Positions 36,699 through 48,400 are shown, numbered from the stretch's first letter. The stretch is DNA of 64,000 nucleotides from Saussurea involucrata (GCA_033807775.1 CM066327.1:77196795-77260794), one strand, 5' to 3'. Numbers and translations: made by a program. The notes: generated from the letters alone by a model not told the origin.

Positions 36699-37943
36699 TC
36701 CTCTCCCCTGTTTGAGGATATCGCTGAAGTTCATACAGCTGCGACTTCAACAATAATCCCAGCTCCCAACGCTGAAGAAATAATCCCAGTCTTAGATTTA
36801 ATCTCTGAGACTGATGAACTTAAAGAACAGATGCTCTCACACAAAAACAGACCTTCCTTGGCTCCTCAAAAGCTAAGTGAAGAGGATCAAGAAAAGAGAG
36901 ATGCAATGATAAAAAGACTCGAAGATCAGCGAATCATTCTAAAGCATGATCAACTTCCTATCGTTCCTCCAAAGTTCAGAATTTCCCAAAAGGAATACAA
37001 GGAGCATCTCAGAGCTGAACGTCTAATCGCTGAAAGAAAGGAAGCTGAAGAAAAAGACAGAGAATACACCATCAAGCTTACTCAACGATCAATAAAAGAC
37101 CCCAAGCTAAAAAGAGTTCCCATTGATGTTCAACGTCAGCTATGGGATGATGCTCAAGAGATCGTTAGAGAAAAGACTAAGGTCTCTGATACGACTTTGG
37201 AATGGGCTAAACAAATGCTGACCTTTCGATCTAGACCATCCAAAATCATCAAAGTAAACATCAGAGGAAGACTGTATGCCGACGTTCCTGTTGTTGAAGT
37301 GGATGTCTACAGAGAAGACAAGACCAAGCAAACTTTCTATGCTGCTACCTTAGAAAAGTTTGGTCTATCTGAATGGTTAGAAACGAAATTAGCCATTCAG
37401 GGATCGCGCTCAAAGTTCAAAAGCCATGTCGAGAAGATCTTAAACAAACAGATCGACCTGCTTTCTTCTGCTGTGGATATTCCTCCTCTTCCTCCTCAAC
37501 AAAGAAAAGTCTCTGCTAAGAAAAAGAAAGTCTCTGATTCAGGTCCTCCTATACGGAATGAAACAGGTATTGGTTTCTCTCGTGCTGAAGTTCTTGGCCC
37601 TGATGCTGATCTCTCAGCGCTTGACACCTCCCTACCACCTGGAGAAACTTTCATTCCTGGCACAGTTGTAAGTGATCCATATGGTATATTCTTTCTAGAC
37701 TACGATGGAAACCATCACTTTCAACGTGTCTCTGAGCTCCACATCGCTCCCATCGAACAACTCAGAGATCTATTATACTGGTGTGAAGTCAGACGCGACA
37801 TCAAAGCTAGACACCTGAAGCCCTTGATTTTTGAAGAAGCTTTGAAGAAAAAGAATCAAGGAGTAGATGTCCCTAATTGGATGATTGCCACATCAATGAC
37901 CCTTGATGAACAACTCATTAAGGAAGAACCTTTTGATGGATAG

Positions 37944-38211
37944 GATCGCCTTGTAATTCTTTCTATCCTTATCTGTCTACATCTTTTGTACTTGTAATTT
38001 TATTCGCTGTACTTGTAATTTTTCCACTTCCCTCTGTAATCTTTACAAAGTTTAAAGAAAAATTTCAGCGAACGTACTTTACTCCATCAGTACAGAAAAG
38101 ATCCCAGAAAACAGTAAAAGAGACAAATATTTTATGAGTTCTTTTTATCCTTATGTTTTCATTATATAGCAATTTTCTCTGTTGCTATGTCATAATCAAA
38201 TAGGGGGAGAT
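37944..38211 (+). other. 3' untranslated region and polypurine tract of element C
   Basis: Follows the ORF3 stop. The polypurine tract TAGGGGGAGAT (38201-38211) abuts the 3' LTR. Otherwise non-coding and matched by 15888-15611 in B. Confidence 0.8.
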
Positions 38212-39181
38212 TGTTGATCCAAACCCTCGGTGATTTGATAATGACCCTCTCTTATATACTTAGTGAAAATTGTAAGTAAACAATGTGTATCAGAGTTTCA
38301 CTATCGCTGATAAGTACTAAGATCTTCCAGTACCGCTGATAGGAACTCTCGCTTTTTAGATTAAACATTCAGCAAAACTGTTCACCATAATACTCTGAGT
38401 CTGTTCTGTACTTATGGTGATCGCTGATAAGTTAGTTGTTTACTTATGATCCATGAAGACAAGTTTCACGTCAACATAGGTTCTACGCTGAAGTCGAAGA
38501 TCAAGCTCAAGAACCAGCGACAAGTCTCCTAATGAACTGATGCGGATCAGCGAAGACTCAGATTTGTCCACTCAACGTGAAGTATCAAGTACAGGACTTT
38601 AGCTATCGCTGAATTCTATCATTCGCTGATAAAGAATGATAGATCGCTGAATCAACGAAAAGCTGAATCATGAAGTCCTCCGTACAAAGTATTTTTGTCT
38701 TAACCACCCTTGCACGACTCCGTACGATATGTCAAAAAAGAACCTCCTTATTGTCTGTATTCGTACAACCACTCTAATACTACACTGTTCAAACATGCGG
38801 CTACTTAGGTTGTCAACAAAGGTCAATGACATGCAACCAATCAGCTGCTGCCACGTGTAAAGTGTATACTGCCATGCATTAAATGCATGCAGTATATAAG
38901 AAGATGAACTCACTTCATTTTGAAGTAACTTGCTAACTTTGGACAAGTTCATCCTTCTTATCTTGAGATAGGTTATTATTAGTAATTTCCTTCTCTTTCT
39001 TAGTGCAAGAAACTTAGTGTTCCAACTTGTTTAGATTTAGGATTTATCCTTAATCTTGTTTCCGCAACAAGCTGTAAATTGTTAATGATTTATCAATAAA
39101 CAATTTAGAAAAGTAAAATCTGTATGTTTGTATTCAACCCCCCCCCCTTCTACAAACTTGTATAGCCCTTCGGGACCAACA
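38212..39181 (+). repeat. 3' LTR of element C (970 bp)
   Basis: Pairs with 26108-27075. Some differences hit CGCTGA words: CAGCGA to CAGCAA here, while two words decayed in the 5' LTR (CAGTGA, CGCTAA) are intact here. Confidence 0.95.
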
Positions 39182-39186
39182 CTTAT
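39182..39186 (+). repeat. Target site duplication CTTAT of element C (right)
   Basis: Right copy of the duplication at 26103-26107. Confidence 0.95.
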
Positions 39187-39666
39187 GTACTTCAGAGAGA
39201 ATTTCATTCTTACAACAAATGAAGCTTTCGTACTATCTTACCAGGTTGATTTTTCTTGAGTCTTGGACTTCAGAAGTACCTTCATTTTGAACACAGATTG
39301 TGTCCCACATGGCTTTGGAGGTTTTCAGGTTCATGAAGGAATGGTAGACTTCGTCAGGAAGAGCCATAGAGAGGATGGATCTGGCTTTAGTGTCAATAGC
39401 CACCTTCTTCTTGTCTTCATCAGTCCAAGTATGAGGTTCCCTAGAAATGATTCTTTCAGGAATGGCAGCTCTAGTAGCAGTGCCTGGAACTTCAGGGTCA
39501 ATCCTAACAGGGACATATGGACGATGTAATAAGTCATAGTAAGGTCTACACCTTCCAAAAAGAGCATCATCCTATTTTTCCACAGATTAAAGTTATCTCT
39601 GGAAAATCTAGGGGGTTTTGCAAAAGAACCATTGTCGATATAGTTTGTGTTTGTGGTGTTAGCCAT
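39187..39666 (-). pseudogene. gag: gag of element B, N-terminal part
   Basis: Starts at the ATG at 39666-39664 (MANTTNTNY), close to C's MSTNTNTNY, and runs to the C insertion point. It encodes the N-terminal copia Gag segment (KPPRFSRDNFNLWKNRM) with frameshifts near 39520 and 39330 and a stop near 39245. The coding continues at 26107. Confidence 0.87.
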
Positions 39667-39735
39667 TTTAGAAAATAGCAAGAAAGAGAAAAGAATGGTA
39701 TAAGAAAGATCTTGTTTATGATATTAAACAATCTT

Positions 39736-39746
39736 CTCTGATACCA
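39736..39746 (-). other. Primer binding site of element B
   Basis: Minus-strand TGGTATCAGAG two bases inside the 5' LTR, matching initiator Met-tRNA. Confidence 0.9.
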
Positions 39747-39748
39747 CT

Positions 39749-40713
39749 TGTTGGTCCCGAAAGGGTTATACAAGTTTGTAGAAGGGAGGGGGTTGAATAC
39801 AAACACACGATTTTTACTTTTCTAAATTGTTTATTGATATGTATCAAACAATTTACAACTTGTTGCGGAACAAGATTAAGGAATAAACCTAATCTAAACA
39901 AGTTATGAGAATCACTAAGATTTCTTGCACTAGAATGAAGATAGAGAGAAGATAAGAATACTAAGGATAATATTCTAACACACAGAATAGAGAGGATAAG
40001 GAGATGGTCGAGCGCTTCATTTCTGAAGTAGGGTTTCCTTTATATACTACATGCATTTAATGCACAACAGTACAACTTTACACGTGGCATCAGCTGATTG
40101 GTTGCATGGTTTGACCTTGGTAGACAACCTAGTAGCTGCATGATGAACAATGTAGAATCGAAGTTGGTTGTACGATTCTGGACAAAAGGGATGTCCATTC
40201 TGACATTATCGTACGGAGGCGTGCAAGGGGATAAGACAATAGTAACTTGTAGAGGAAGACTTCATTATCAGCGTTCACTGAATAGTTCTTTATCAGCGAG
40301 TGATAAAGTTCAGCGTTCGCTGAAGTCTTCTACTTGAAACTTCACGTTTAGTGGATAGGTCTTGGCTTCGCTGATATCCGCATCAGTTCATTACTAGACT
40401 TGTCGCTGGTTCTTTGGCTTGATCTTTGACTTCAGCGTAGAACATAGTTGACGTGAAACTTGTCTTCAGGGATCATAAGTAAACAACTAAAACTATCAGC
40501 AATCATCAGTAAGACTGAACAGACTCAAGGCTTGCTGATGAACAGTGTTTGCTGAATGTGTAATTTAAAGAACATGAGTTTCCTATCAGCGGTACTGTAG
40601 GGACATAGTACTTATCAGCGATAGTGAAACTCTAATACATATTGTCTACATACAATTTTCACTAAGTGTTTCTCATAGAGTAATTATCAAATCACTGAGG
40701 GTTTGGATCAACA
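39749..40713 (-). repeat. 5' LTR of element B (965 bp)
   Basis: Same ends as 14644-15610. At least eight CGCTGA/TCAGCG words fall in its U3 half (40268-40625), including the perfect palindrome TTCAGCGTTCGCTGAA at 40309-40324. A TATA-like TATATAAAGG (minus strand) is near 40031-40040. Confidence 0.94.
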
Positions 40714-40718
40714 AATAG
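40714..40718 (+). repeat. Target site duplication AATAG of element B (right)
   Basis: Right copy of the duplication at 14639-14643. Confidence 0.93.
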
Positions 40719-41043
40719 TTTTAGGACGAATGCGAACAGTCCCCGCTCCTCCATCTCTTCCAGAATCCACATTGCCAATGATTCCTTTTCTTTCTGGAAT
40801 GAATTGGCAAGTTGTCCACAATTGTTGGACATAGAGTTGTGAAAGATCATCGTCGAACTTGGTTATAGCTTGGAAAACTTTGGATTGTCGAAAAAACTCG
40901 ACAAACACATGGTAAATGGGTAGAAAGTTAGTAGGATTGGCATCAAATCTGTATTTGTTGTCTACAAACTCATAGGGTTCGATCACTATTTGGTCTACGG
41001 GTACGATTCTGCTTGATTCCGCAGAGTTTGCTTGATTCGCCAT
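40714..41043 (-). pseudogene. ORF3 of element D, N-terminal part
   Basis: ATG at 41043-41041 (MANQANSAESSRIVPVDQ). The frame extends further upstream to 41172, but a TATA box at 41160-41167 lies inside that extension, so the internal ATG is the likely start. The visible part (about 110 residues) is the head of the globular domain and is cut by B; it continues at 14643. No signal peptide. Confidence 0.7.
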
Positions 41044-41159
41044 TGTTGCAGGTTTGGAGGTTTGAAGAACACAAATAAGAAATTTGAACAAAGGAGGGAA
41101 GGTTTTGCAGGTTTGAATACTCAGAAAGCGTAAGAAATGAAATAGGTAAATCGAATGGG

Positions 41160-41296
41160 TATTTATACTCAAAAGAATGTGGCTGGATAACCATCGTAGG
41201 TATTGTAGGCACTTGAGTGTCAGATAGTGGAACGTCTTCTACAGTAGAACGTGGGAACAGCTAACGGTTGGTTACCCAATCAAAAAGTTCCACGTG
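41160..41296 (-). promoter_or_regulatory. Predicted internal promoter for ORF3 of element D
   Basis: On the minus strand CACGTG (41291-41296) is followed about 125 bases later by TATAAATA (41160-41167), itself about 115 bases before the ORF3 ATG. B and C show the same arrangement, though D is a different family. Confidence 0.5.
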
Positions 41297-42080
41297 GGTT
41301 TTGGGTCTAACAACTTTTCTGATATAGAACCGTCATGGTTAGAGATTGGTGGGTGACATGTGGTTGAGGCTCAGAAATAACCCTCACTTCTGCTGACCCT
41401 TATCATAGAAAGTATTAAGGCAGAAAAGTGGCAGAGCTCTTTTGGAACTCTAAGCACATTTTTTGCCTATGTTAAGTGACCTTGTCCATTGTTTCAAGTG
41501 ACCCAAATTTTCAATATGTTTCACCTTTACCCTAAAATCATTTGCAAATCCTATATCTGATGTGAGAATAGTCAGAGAACGAGTACAAAACTTGCTTAGA
41601 GATTTCATAGAGTTCTAGTGAACTTCATCAGATACCCTGGTGAAATTTTAGAGTTCTAGAAAGTTCTTAGACATGATCAAAAAGGTTTTCATCAGAATAG
41701 GTTTTTTCTTCCTTCAAAGAGATTTTCCCTTATGTTCAACAAGCCAAGTCAAGAAGATTAAAATAATGTTTGACTTGCTCCCCCTTAAACAATGCTTAGT
41801 TTCCTTTTAAGCTCCCACTAAAATGATGAGCTTATTTGACAGATTTATCTTTTCAACTCCCCCTTGATTTTTTCAACTTTTGAAAGATTTGATGATTATT
41901 TGCAAAAGAGTTTCAAAGAAACATAGTTGAGACGCAAAGAAGAAAATATTGAAAGATTATGCTGGCAGAGCTCTGAGATTAACAACAGAGGCTCTGGTAA
42001 TGTAACCTACCTAACTACTCTGTCAGGGCTCTGGGATGAACATCAGAGGCTCTGATGAATTTTAAACAGAGTTAGGAGGA
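41297..42080 (-). other. Intergenic segment between pol and ORF3 of element D
   Basis: No supported ORF. Two purine tracts resembling polypurine tracts (AAGGGGGAGC near 41782-41795 and CAAGGGGGAGTTG near 41857-41870, minus strand) lie just downstream of pol; extra internal tracts are a reported Sirevirus feature. Words CAGAGCTCTG and CAGAGGCTCTG cluster at 41944-42055. Confidence 0.6.
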
Positions 42081-45000
42081 CATGTTCAGCATACCCATCT
42101 TGTTGATTAAGAAATTAAACCTCCTTTCATCAAGGGCTTTTGTAAACAAATTAGCAAGTTGAAAGTCAGTTGAAACAAACTACATTTCAATTGTCCCTTT
42201 TTCAACATGATCTTTGATAAAGTGGTACCTTATATCTATATGCTTTGTCTTTGAGTGCTGAACTGGATTTGTTGTAATTGCTATTGCACTTTTGGAGTCA
42301 CAGAGAATTGGGACTTTGTTGTACTCTAAGTCGTAGTCTTTGAGCTGTGTTTTCATCCAAATTACTTGTGAACAACAACTAGCAGCAGCAACATATTTTG
42401 CTTCTGCTGTAGAGGTTGACACACGGTTTTGTTTCTTGGATGTCCAGCTGACTAGCTTATCTCCTAGCAATTGACAGCTACCAGAAGTACTCATTCTGTC
42501 AATCATGCATCCTCCATAGTCTGAATTTGTGTATGCTACAAGCTCAAAATCAGAGTTAAGAGGATACCAGAGACCCAAAAATTGAGTCCCTTTGAGATAT
42601 TTAAAGATTTGTTTGACAACAGACAAATGGGATTCCTTAGGATTAGCTTGGAATCTAGCACAAAGACAGGTTGCAAACATTATATCAGGTATGCTTGCAT
42701 GTACGTACAAAAGTGACCCTATCATGCCTCTATAGTTCTTGACATCCACAGATTGACCCTGAGGATCATGATCAAGTTTTCTAGTGGCAATAGGAGTTTT
42801 CATAGGATTTGAGTTATTGAGCTTATACTTTTTCAAAATATCAGAGACATATTTTGATTGGCTGATAAAGGTGCCTCTGTTGGATTGTTTAGCTTGTAAA
42901 CCATGGAAGAAAGAAATTTCTCCCATCATGCTCATTTTAAACTTACTTTTCATTAAATCCTCAAACCTTTCACAATATTCTTGCCTAGTAGACCCAAAGA
43001 TAATGTCATCAACATATATCTGTACCAGAAGAATATCATTTTTATATCTCCTAAAGAATAAGGTAGTATCCACAGTACCTTTTTCGAAATGGTTGACCAA
43101 CAGAAAGTTTGATAGAGTTTCATACCAGGCTCTGGGGCTTGTTTAAGGCTATACAAAGCTTTGTCTAGATTGTATACGTGATCTGGAAACTCTGAGCTTT
43201 CAAAGCCTGGTGGTTGCTGGACATACACTTCCTCTTGTATTTTGCCATTTAGAAAGGCAGATTTTACATCCATTTGATAGACTTTGAAACCTTTATGAGC
43301 AGCAAAGGCTAGGAAGATTCTTATTGCCTCTAGCCTAGCCACTGGTGCAAAGGTTTCATCATAATCAAAGCCTTCTTCTTGGCAGTATCCCTTTGCAACC
43401 AACCTTGCTTTGTTTCTGATGATAACACCATCCTCATCTTTCTTATTTCTGAAAACCCACTTGGTTCCAATGGCGATTTTATCTTCTGGAGGTGGACCCA
43501 AGGACCAAACTTTGTTTCTTTCAAATTCAAGAAGCTCCTCTTGCATGGCTTCAATCCAGTTTGGGTCTTCCAAGGCTTCAGAAATTTTCTTTGGCTCAAT
43601 CATGCTTAAGAATTTCACAAAGAAAGCTTGATTGATTGTTGCAGATCTAGTCTTTACACCATCTTCAGCAACACCTATAATCTGATGATGGGGGTGATCT
43701 TTTGTCCATATGGTCATTGGAGCATGGACAACAGGTGGAGTCTGTGCTTCTGATGGGAAAAGATGTATGTCAGCATCAGAGCTCTGAGGACTGGCACCAG
43801 GGCTCTGAGGCACACAACTCTGGAGAGTCGCTTAATTACTCTATGATGTACCAACAGGGCTCTGAGAATGTGAGCTTTCGTATAAAGAATTTCTTCCAAT
43901 GTTGGTCAGAGGGGGTGTTGATGGTTCTTGTTCAGGCTCTCTATCCTCTGATTGTTGTTCCTCATTTCTCTGAATGTGACCTGTAGACAGAGAAGTAGAT
44001 GATGAAGAATTGGAGGAACCTGTTAGAGATGTACCTAATAAGTTATGTTCAATAGAGTTCTGATCTTTATTGCCTCGGGTGATGCCTTCAGAGGAATCTT
44101 CATCATAAAAGAAGTCGTTGAATATCAAATTGATATTCTCTTCTCTTGTCTTTCAAGAGTTGGGCTTCTCTTCAGTCTGTTTCCCCTCTGCTGATTTGCT
44201 TTCAGAGGAACTTGATGATTTTTCATCAAAGGATACATTTATGCTTTCTTGAATGACTTTGGTTCTTGTGTTGTAGACTCTGTAGGCTTTAGAGGTTAAA
44301 GAGTAACCAATAAAGATTCCCTCATCAGCCTTCTTGTCAAATTTACCCAGTTGATCTATGTCATTCAAGATGAAGCATCTGCAGCCAAAAACATGAAAGT
44401 ATTTCACATTTGGCCTTCGGTTGTTGATGAGTTCATAAGCAGTCTTTTTGAATCTTTTAACAATGACAGCTCTGTTTTGGGTAAAATAGGTTGTTGAGAC
44501 TGCTTCTGCCCAGAAGTTGATAGGAAGAACATATCCTGCCAACATAGTTCTGGCGGCTTCTACCAGAGTTCTATTCTTTCTTTCCACAACACCATTTTGT
44601 TGAGGAGTTCTGGTAGCCGAGAAGTTCTCGGAGATTCCTTCCTCAGTTAGGTAGGAGTCAATTCTGGCATTCTTGAACTCTGTCTCATTGTCACTTCTCA
44701 GCTTTTGGATTTTCAGACCTAACAGAACCTGTATTCTCTTCAACAAATTTATCATAATTTCTGGGACATCAGATTTCACTCTAATGAACTCAACCCAAGT
44801 ATATCTAGAATATTCATCTATAAGAACAAGAATATACTTTCTACCAGACAGAGATTGGACCACAGAGATCCACATGAAGCATATGCAAAGGTCTAGGGCA
44901 GTTGTGATCACTTTTTGTTCTGTGTGAAGCCCTTTTCAGCTTACCCAATTCACAGGCAGAACAAAAATGGTCTTTGTCAAACTTAAGAGAAGGCAGACCT

Positions 45001-45475
45001 TTTACTAAGTTTAGTTTCACAAGTTTGTCAAGGTTTGAAAAGTTTAAGTGAGCAAATCTTTTATTCCAGAGCCAGGCATCTTCCTTATTCAAATAGACTA
45101 AACAGAGTTTTTCTGTTGTAGAACTTTGATTGGGATTAAAATTCATTTTGTAAAGATTGCCTTTTCTGTCAGCCTTCAAAAACTCTTGACCAGACTCAGA
45201 AACTAGCAAAGAACAGTATTTCTTCTTAAAATTGACATCAAACCATGATCACACAGTTGACTTATGCTAAGCAGATTATGATTTAAACCTTCAACATAAG
45301 CAACTTTTGATACAGAAACACCGCCATTTGTTAAAACACCATAACCTTTAATTTGTCCTTGTCCATTACCTCCAAAAGTTACTGCACCTCCCATTTTATC
45401 TCTGAATGAGGTCAGTATCTCTTTGTTGCCTGTCATGTGCCTGGAACATCCTGAGTCTAAGTTCCAGATATGCAC
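42081..45475 (-). pseudogene. pol: pol of element D: PR-IN-RT-RNaseH, broken
   Basis: Protease (45475-45203) has LDSGCSRHMTGNK. The integrase finger (45209-44841, FCSACELGKLKRAS) and core (44911-44153, LIDEYSRYTW, RSDNETEFKN, PQQNGVVERKNR) follow in shifted frames. RT (43813-42953) has DETFAPVARLEAIR and QMDVKSAFLNG; the usual YGLKQAPRAW has changed, with a frameshift near 43110, and YVDDIIFGS lies at about 43005-43040. RNase H (about 42560-42081) has STAEAKYVAAAS, and a TAG at 42180-42182 shortly before the end. Confidence 0.88.
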
Positions 45476-45485
45476 ATGAGGCTTC

Positions 45486-48400
45486 TACAAGACAGATTAG
45501 TTCTTTTTAGGTACCCATTGCATGATGGGTCCTTTCTGGTTAGGCTTAGGGTGTTGACAGATTTACCTGCTGGCTTTCCATTCTTTGATGGTGTGCCAGA
45601 GGATTTTCTCTGCATATTCTGGTGGTTAGTCTTATGATTTTTCCTTTCAAGTGATTGACTCAGAATGCAGTGGGGGGCATTCAAATGGTTTTGTAATTGT
45701 AACAGGAGTTTAATACAGTTGCAGTTGATAGAACACGATGGTGATTGATGCATGTTGTTGTTTCTTTTCAACATCTGGGGATTATATGCCTTTTGAGATT
45801 GAAAAACTCTAGTATCAGATGATTTCACAGACTTTCTGTCCAGATTTGCCTTTTTGAAATGTGCATTTTTCATCTGGTGAGATTCCTTAGACCAAAAAGA
45901 ATTTCGTCTTTGATTTACTGCAGAGTTAGGGATAGGTTGGTCATTGACTTTCCATTTACCCTTTTGTTCTGGAGTAAACCTTATAGGTTTGTATGCATAG
46001 GGAACAGAGGTATGGTTCACAGGAATACTTTTAGCTTTCTCTCTTCTCTTCTCTTCTAACTCTTCAGAAGAAAGAATTCTGATACCCTTATTTTTTAAAT
46101 CAAGACATGGTGGAATTCTGGATTGATTCTTAAAAACAGGTATGACAATGTTCAAAATTCCAGATCCAACAACTACCTGTTTAGGTTTGTGCAAGACATT
46201 CTCGTGTGCACAGAAAATCTGCTCATCCACCTCAGAGTCAGAGTCAGAATCAGAGTCTAGAAAGTCTCTGGTGGCTCTGTCAGAGGTGTGAGTATCAGTG
46301 GGTAACTTAGAATCATTTGCTCTGGTGGAGTTCAACTTTTTGATGGTGCATGACTTAAACTTTCTTATCTTGGGTTTCAAAGCATCAAATGCAGCATTTT
46401 CCTCAAGAACTCTTTTTAGATCCTCTTCAAAGGATGTTCTGATTGACTCAGAGGTAGGGGAGAAGACTGGAGCTTCAGGGTTGAGCTCATTCTATGTTTT
46501 GACACCAGAGGACTCAGCCACAGAAGTAACAGACTTCTGATCCTTAAAAGAGTTAAAGTTGAAAATTTCTTTGGGATCAAGACTCTTTACAGGATTAGGA
46601 AATGTGACCTCAGCTTTTCCTTGATCATGAATAAACTTGAAAGATGGTTCTGCAACCTTTTCATGACCAGAGGAGTCATAGCTGACATTCCTAAAATTTA
46701 GTCTTCTGGTTCTTGATACATCTGAGGTTTTAGCTCTTTTGAAAACAGCAGTACTAGTGATTACATCATCTTGAATTTGGATCTTCCCAACCCAGAAGGT
46801 AGAGGACAGAGATGTCTTCTTCCTTCCAGTGAAGGGATCAATGTCACTGAAACCCAGACCTTGAGTATCCTTTTGAGAGTTGATTTTAATATGCACATCT
46901 TGTGCATCCTGGTACTTTTTGATCAAGGTTTCTTTTCTTTGTAAAGATTGGTGCAAAACTTCTCTTTCTTTCTGAAAGTAGTTCTTAAGAGCAACAGAGT
47001 TTAGCCTTTCGTACTCTGAAATCTTTACCTCTTCTGCTTTTTGCTTCAAGACCTCTTCATATTCTTTACACTTTTTATAAAATGAGTTTTCCTTCTGTTT
47101 TTGTAAAAGTTCTAACTCATATTTTTCTTTGAAAATCTCTTCCTTCTCCATTTCCAAGAGATTCTTCTCTCTCTTGTAGAAGGTCAGGTCTTTCTGAGCT
47201 AGTTTTCTTAACTCTTTTTCTTCAGAAAGCTTTTGTTTTAACAGTTGAAATTCTTCATCAAGTAATGACACATGCATTTCCAGCTCGGAGTCAGATTTAG
47301 ATTCAAAAGTAGTACATACCTTGGCACCGGGTTTATTGATCTCCAGTGCTCTGCCATTTGAATATATCACAGAAAGAGCACATGCTGTTTGAGACACATT
47401 TGTCTCTGTTGGCCTTTCTGGTATCTCCCCAGTCATCCAATCACTTACTTCTTCCAAGCTCTCATCATCAATAGCCACCCCGCAAAAATTGGTCTGCTCT
47501 GGTTCGTCATCAGAGGACGAATCAGAGATCCAATTTTCCATCTCTGCTACATAACTTCTTTCTCTGAAGTTATATTTGTACTTGTTCTTGTAGTAGTTAT
47601 GGTCTTTTACCAGTCTACCCTTACAGTTTGCAGAGAAATGGTCGGGTTTGCCATATCGAAAACATCTTCCATCGTTCTGGTTGATGGGCTGGGCAGCATC
47701 AGCTTGCTTTTGAGGGGCTGGTGGATTGTATCTCTGTTGTTGTCTCTGCTCTAGTGCAACTTTGTTGTTGTTCTAGTGGTGAGGTGCAGCATATCCTCTC
47801 TTCTCTTCTTTCTCTACTCTCTCATACCTTCCTCTCCTATCAAATACTTTCTTACCAAATCTCTTGTTAAATTGTTGAGTTATTAGTGCAAGAGATTGGG
47901 CAAAAGCATTGATGTCAGCATCAACATCTGACGAACTCCCCTCTTCTTCTCTTTCTGCAATCAAACTTTTCTTTCTCTTCTTCTTCACAGCTTTCTCCTT
48001 CTTCTTGTCTCTGCCAGCATTATCTCTGTTGGATTTCCCTTCAGAGGGTGTTTTTGAGTCAGAGATTAATGCTATCGGGCCTACAATGGTGGATTTGCCT
48101 TTTTGCTTGACAACATCCTTCTCTTGTGCAGCTAAAGTGCCATACACATCAGTAAGAGACCATGCATACAAATCTTGGTTAGCTTGTAGAGACACAGATA
48201 GATTCAACCACTCATCATTTAAACTTTTCAAGAATAAGACATTGTTGTCTTCCTTCGACCGTACAACCCCACATTTTTTACATTTATTGATTAAAACGTT
48301 GAATCTGTTGTAGGTTTGTTGCAAGGTTTCCTCAGGAAGTGCTTTGAATTCATTGTATTCATTAATACATTGGGTCCTTCTATTCTTTTGGGTTTTTATA

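Larger units (their letters stand above)
33832..37943 (+). pseudogene. ORF3 of element C: three exons, two introns, three stops and a frameshift
   Basis: ATG at 33832 (MASSDIPKNT). Exon 1 (33832-35329) has the conserved N-terminal domain (FPPRKQVTHLVDAVNFLK, MPSEMNFIFAHVISCMTAK) and a Pro/Ser/Thr-rich linker. Exon 2 (35411-36553) has a coiled coil rich in Thr/Ser/Val (35430-35830), a Pro/Ala run, and acidic tracts ending in an Asp run. Exon 3 (36699-37943) has a charged C-terminal domain with Lys-rich clusters. Lesions: TAA 34474-34476 (B has Gln), TAG 35830-35832 (B has Gln), a stop and frameshift near 36110. No signal peptide or membrane helix is visible. The basic clusters and acidic coil would suit a nuclear protein, but that is inference. 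Confidence 0.78.
26108..39181 (+). mobile_element. Element C: complete 13,074-bp Sirevirus-like copia element inserted in B's gag
   Basis: Two LTRs (26108-27075, 38212-39181) with about 20 differences by eye, a Met-tRNA primer site, polypurine tract and perfect CTTAT duplications define a full-length, fairly recent insertion. Order: gag (27158-29556), pol (29559-32840), internal promoter, ORF3 (33832-37943). It lies opposite to B, a member of the same family. Single stops interrupt every gene, many being C-to-T changes, so it is non-autonomous now. Confidence 0.96.
14644..40713 (-). mobile_element. Element B: about 13.0 kb Sirevirus-like copia element, interrupted by C
   Basis: LTRs at 14644-15610 and 39749-40713 (TGTTGATCC...GGGACCAACA on the minus strand) and perfect 5-bp target duplications AATAG define a complete element. 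Subtracting C and one target duplication leaves about 12.99 kb, nearly the same as C (13.07 kb). Minus-strand order: 5' LTR, primer site, gag, pol, internal promoter, ORF3, polypurine tract, 3' LTR. All genes carry stops or frameshifts. B and C belong to one family but their LTRs differ clearly, by eye well over 10%. Confidence 0.95.

Noticed and set aside
33832..37943. ORF3 as a true viral envelope gene
   Set aside because: Position matches, but no signal peptide, cleavage site or membrane helix can be seen; kept as ORF3 of unknown function.
41044..41172. N-terminal extension of D ORF3 with a hydrophobic stretch that could look like a signal peptide
   Set aside because: A TATA box lies inside this extension, so it is probably upstream of the transcript start; ATG 41043 fits better.
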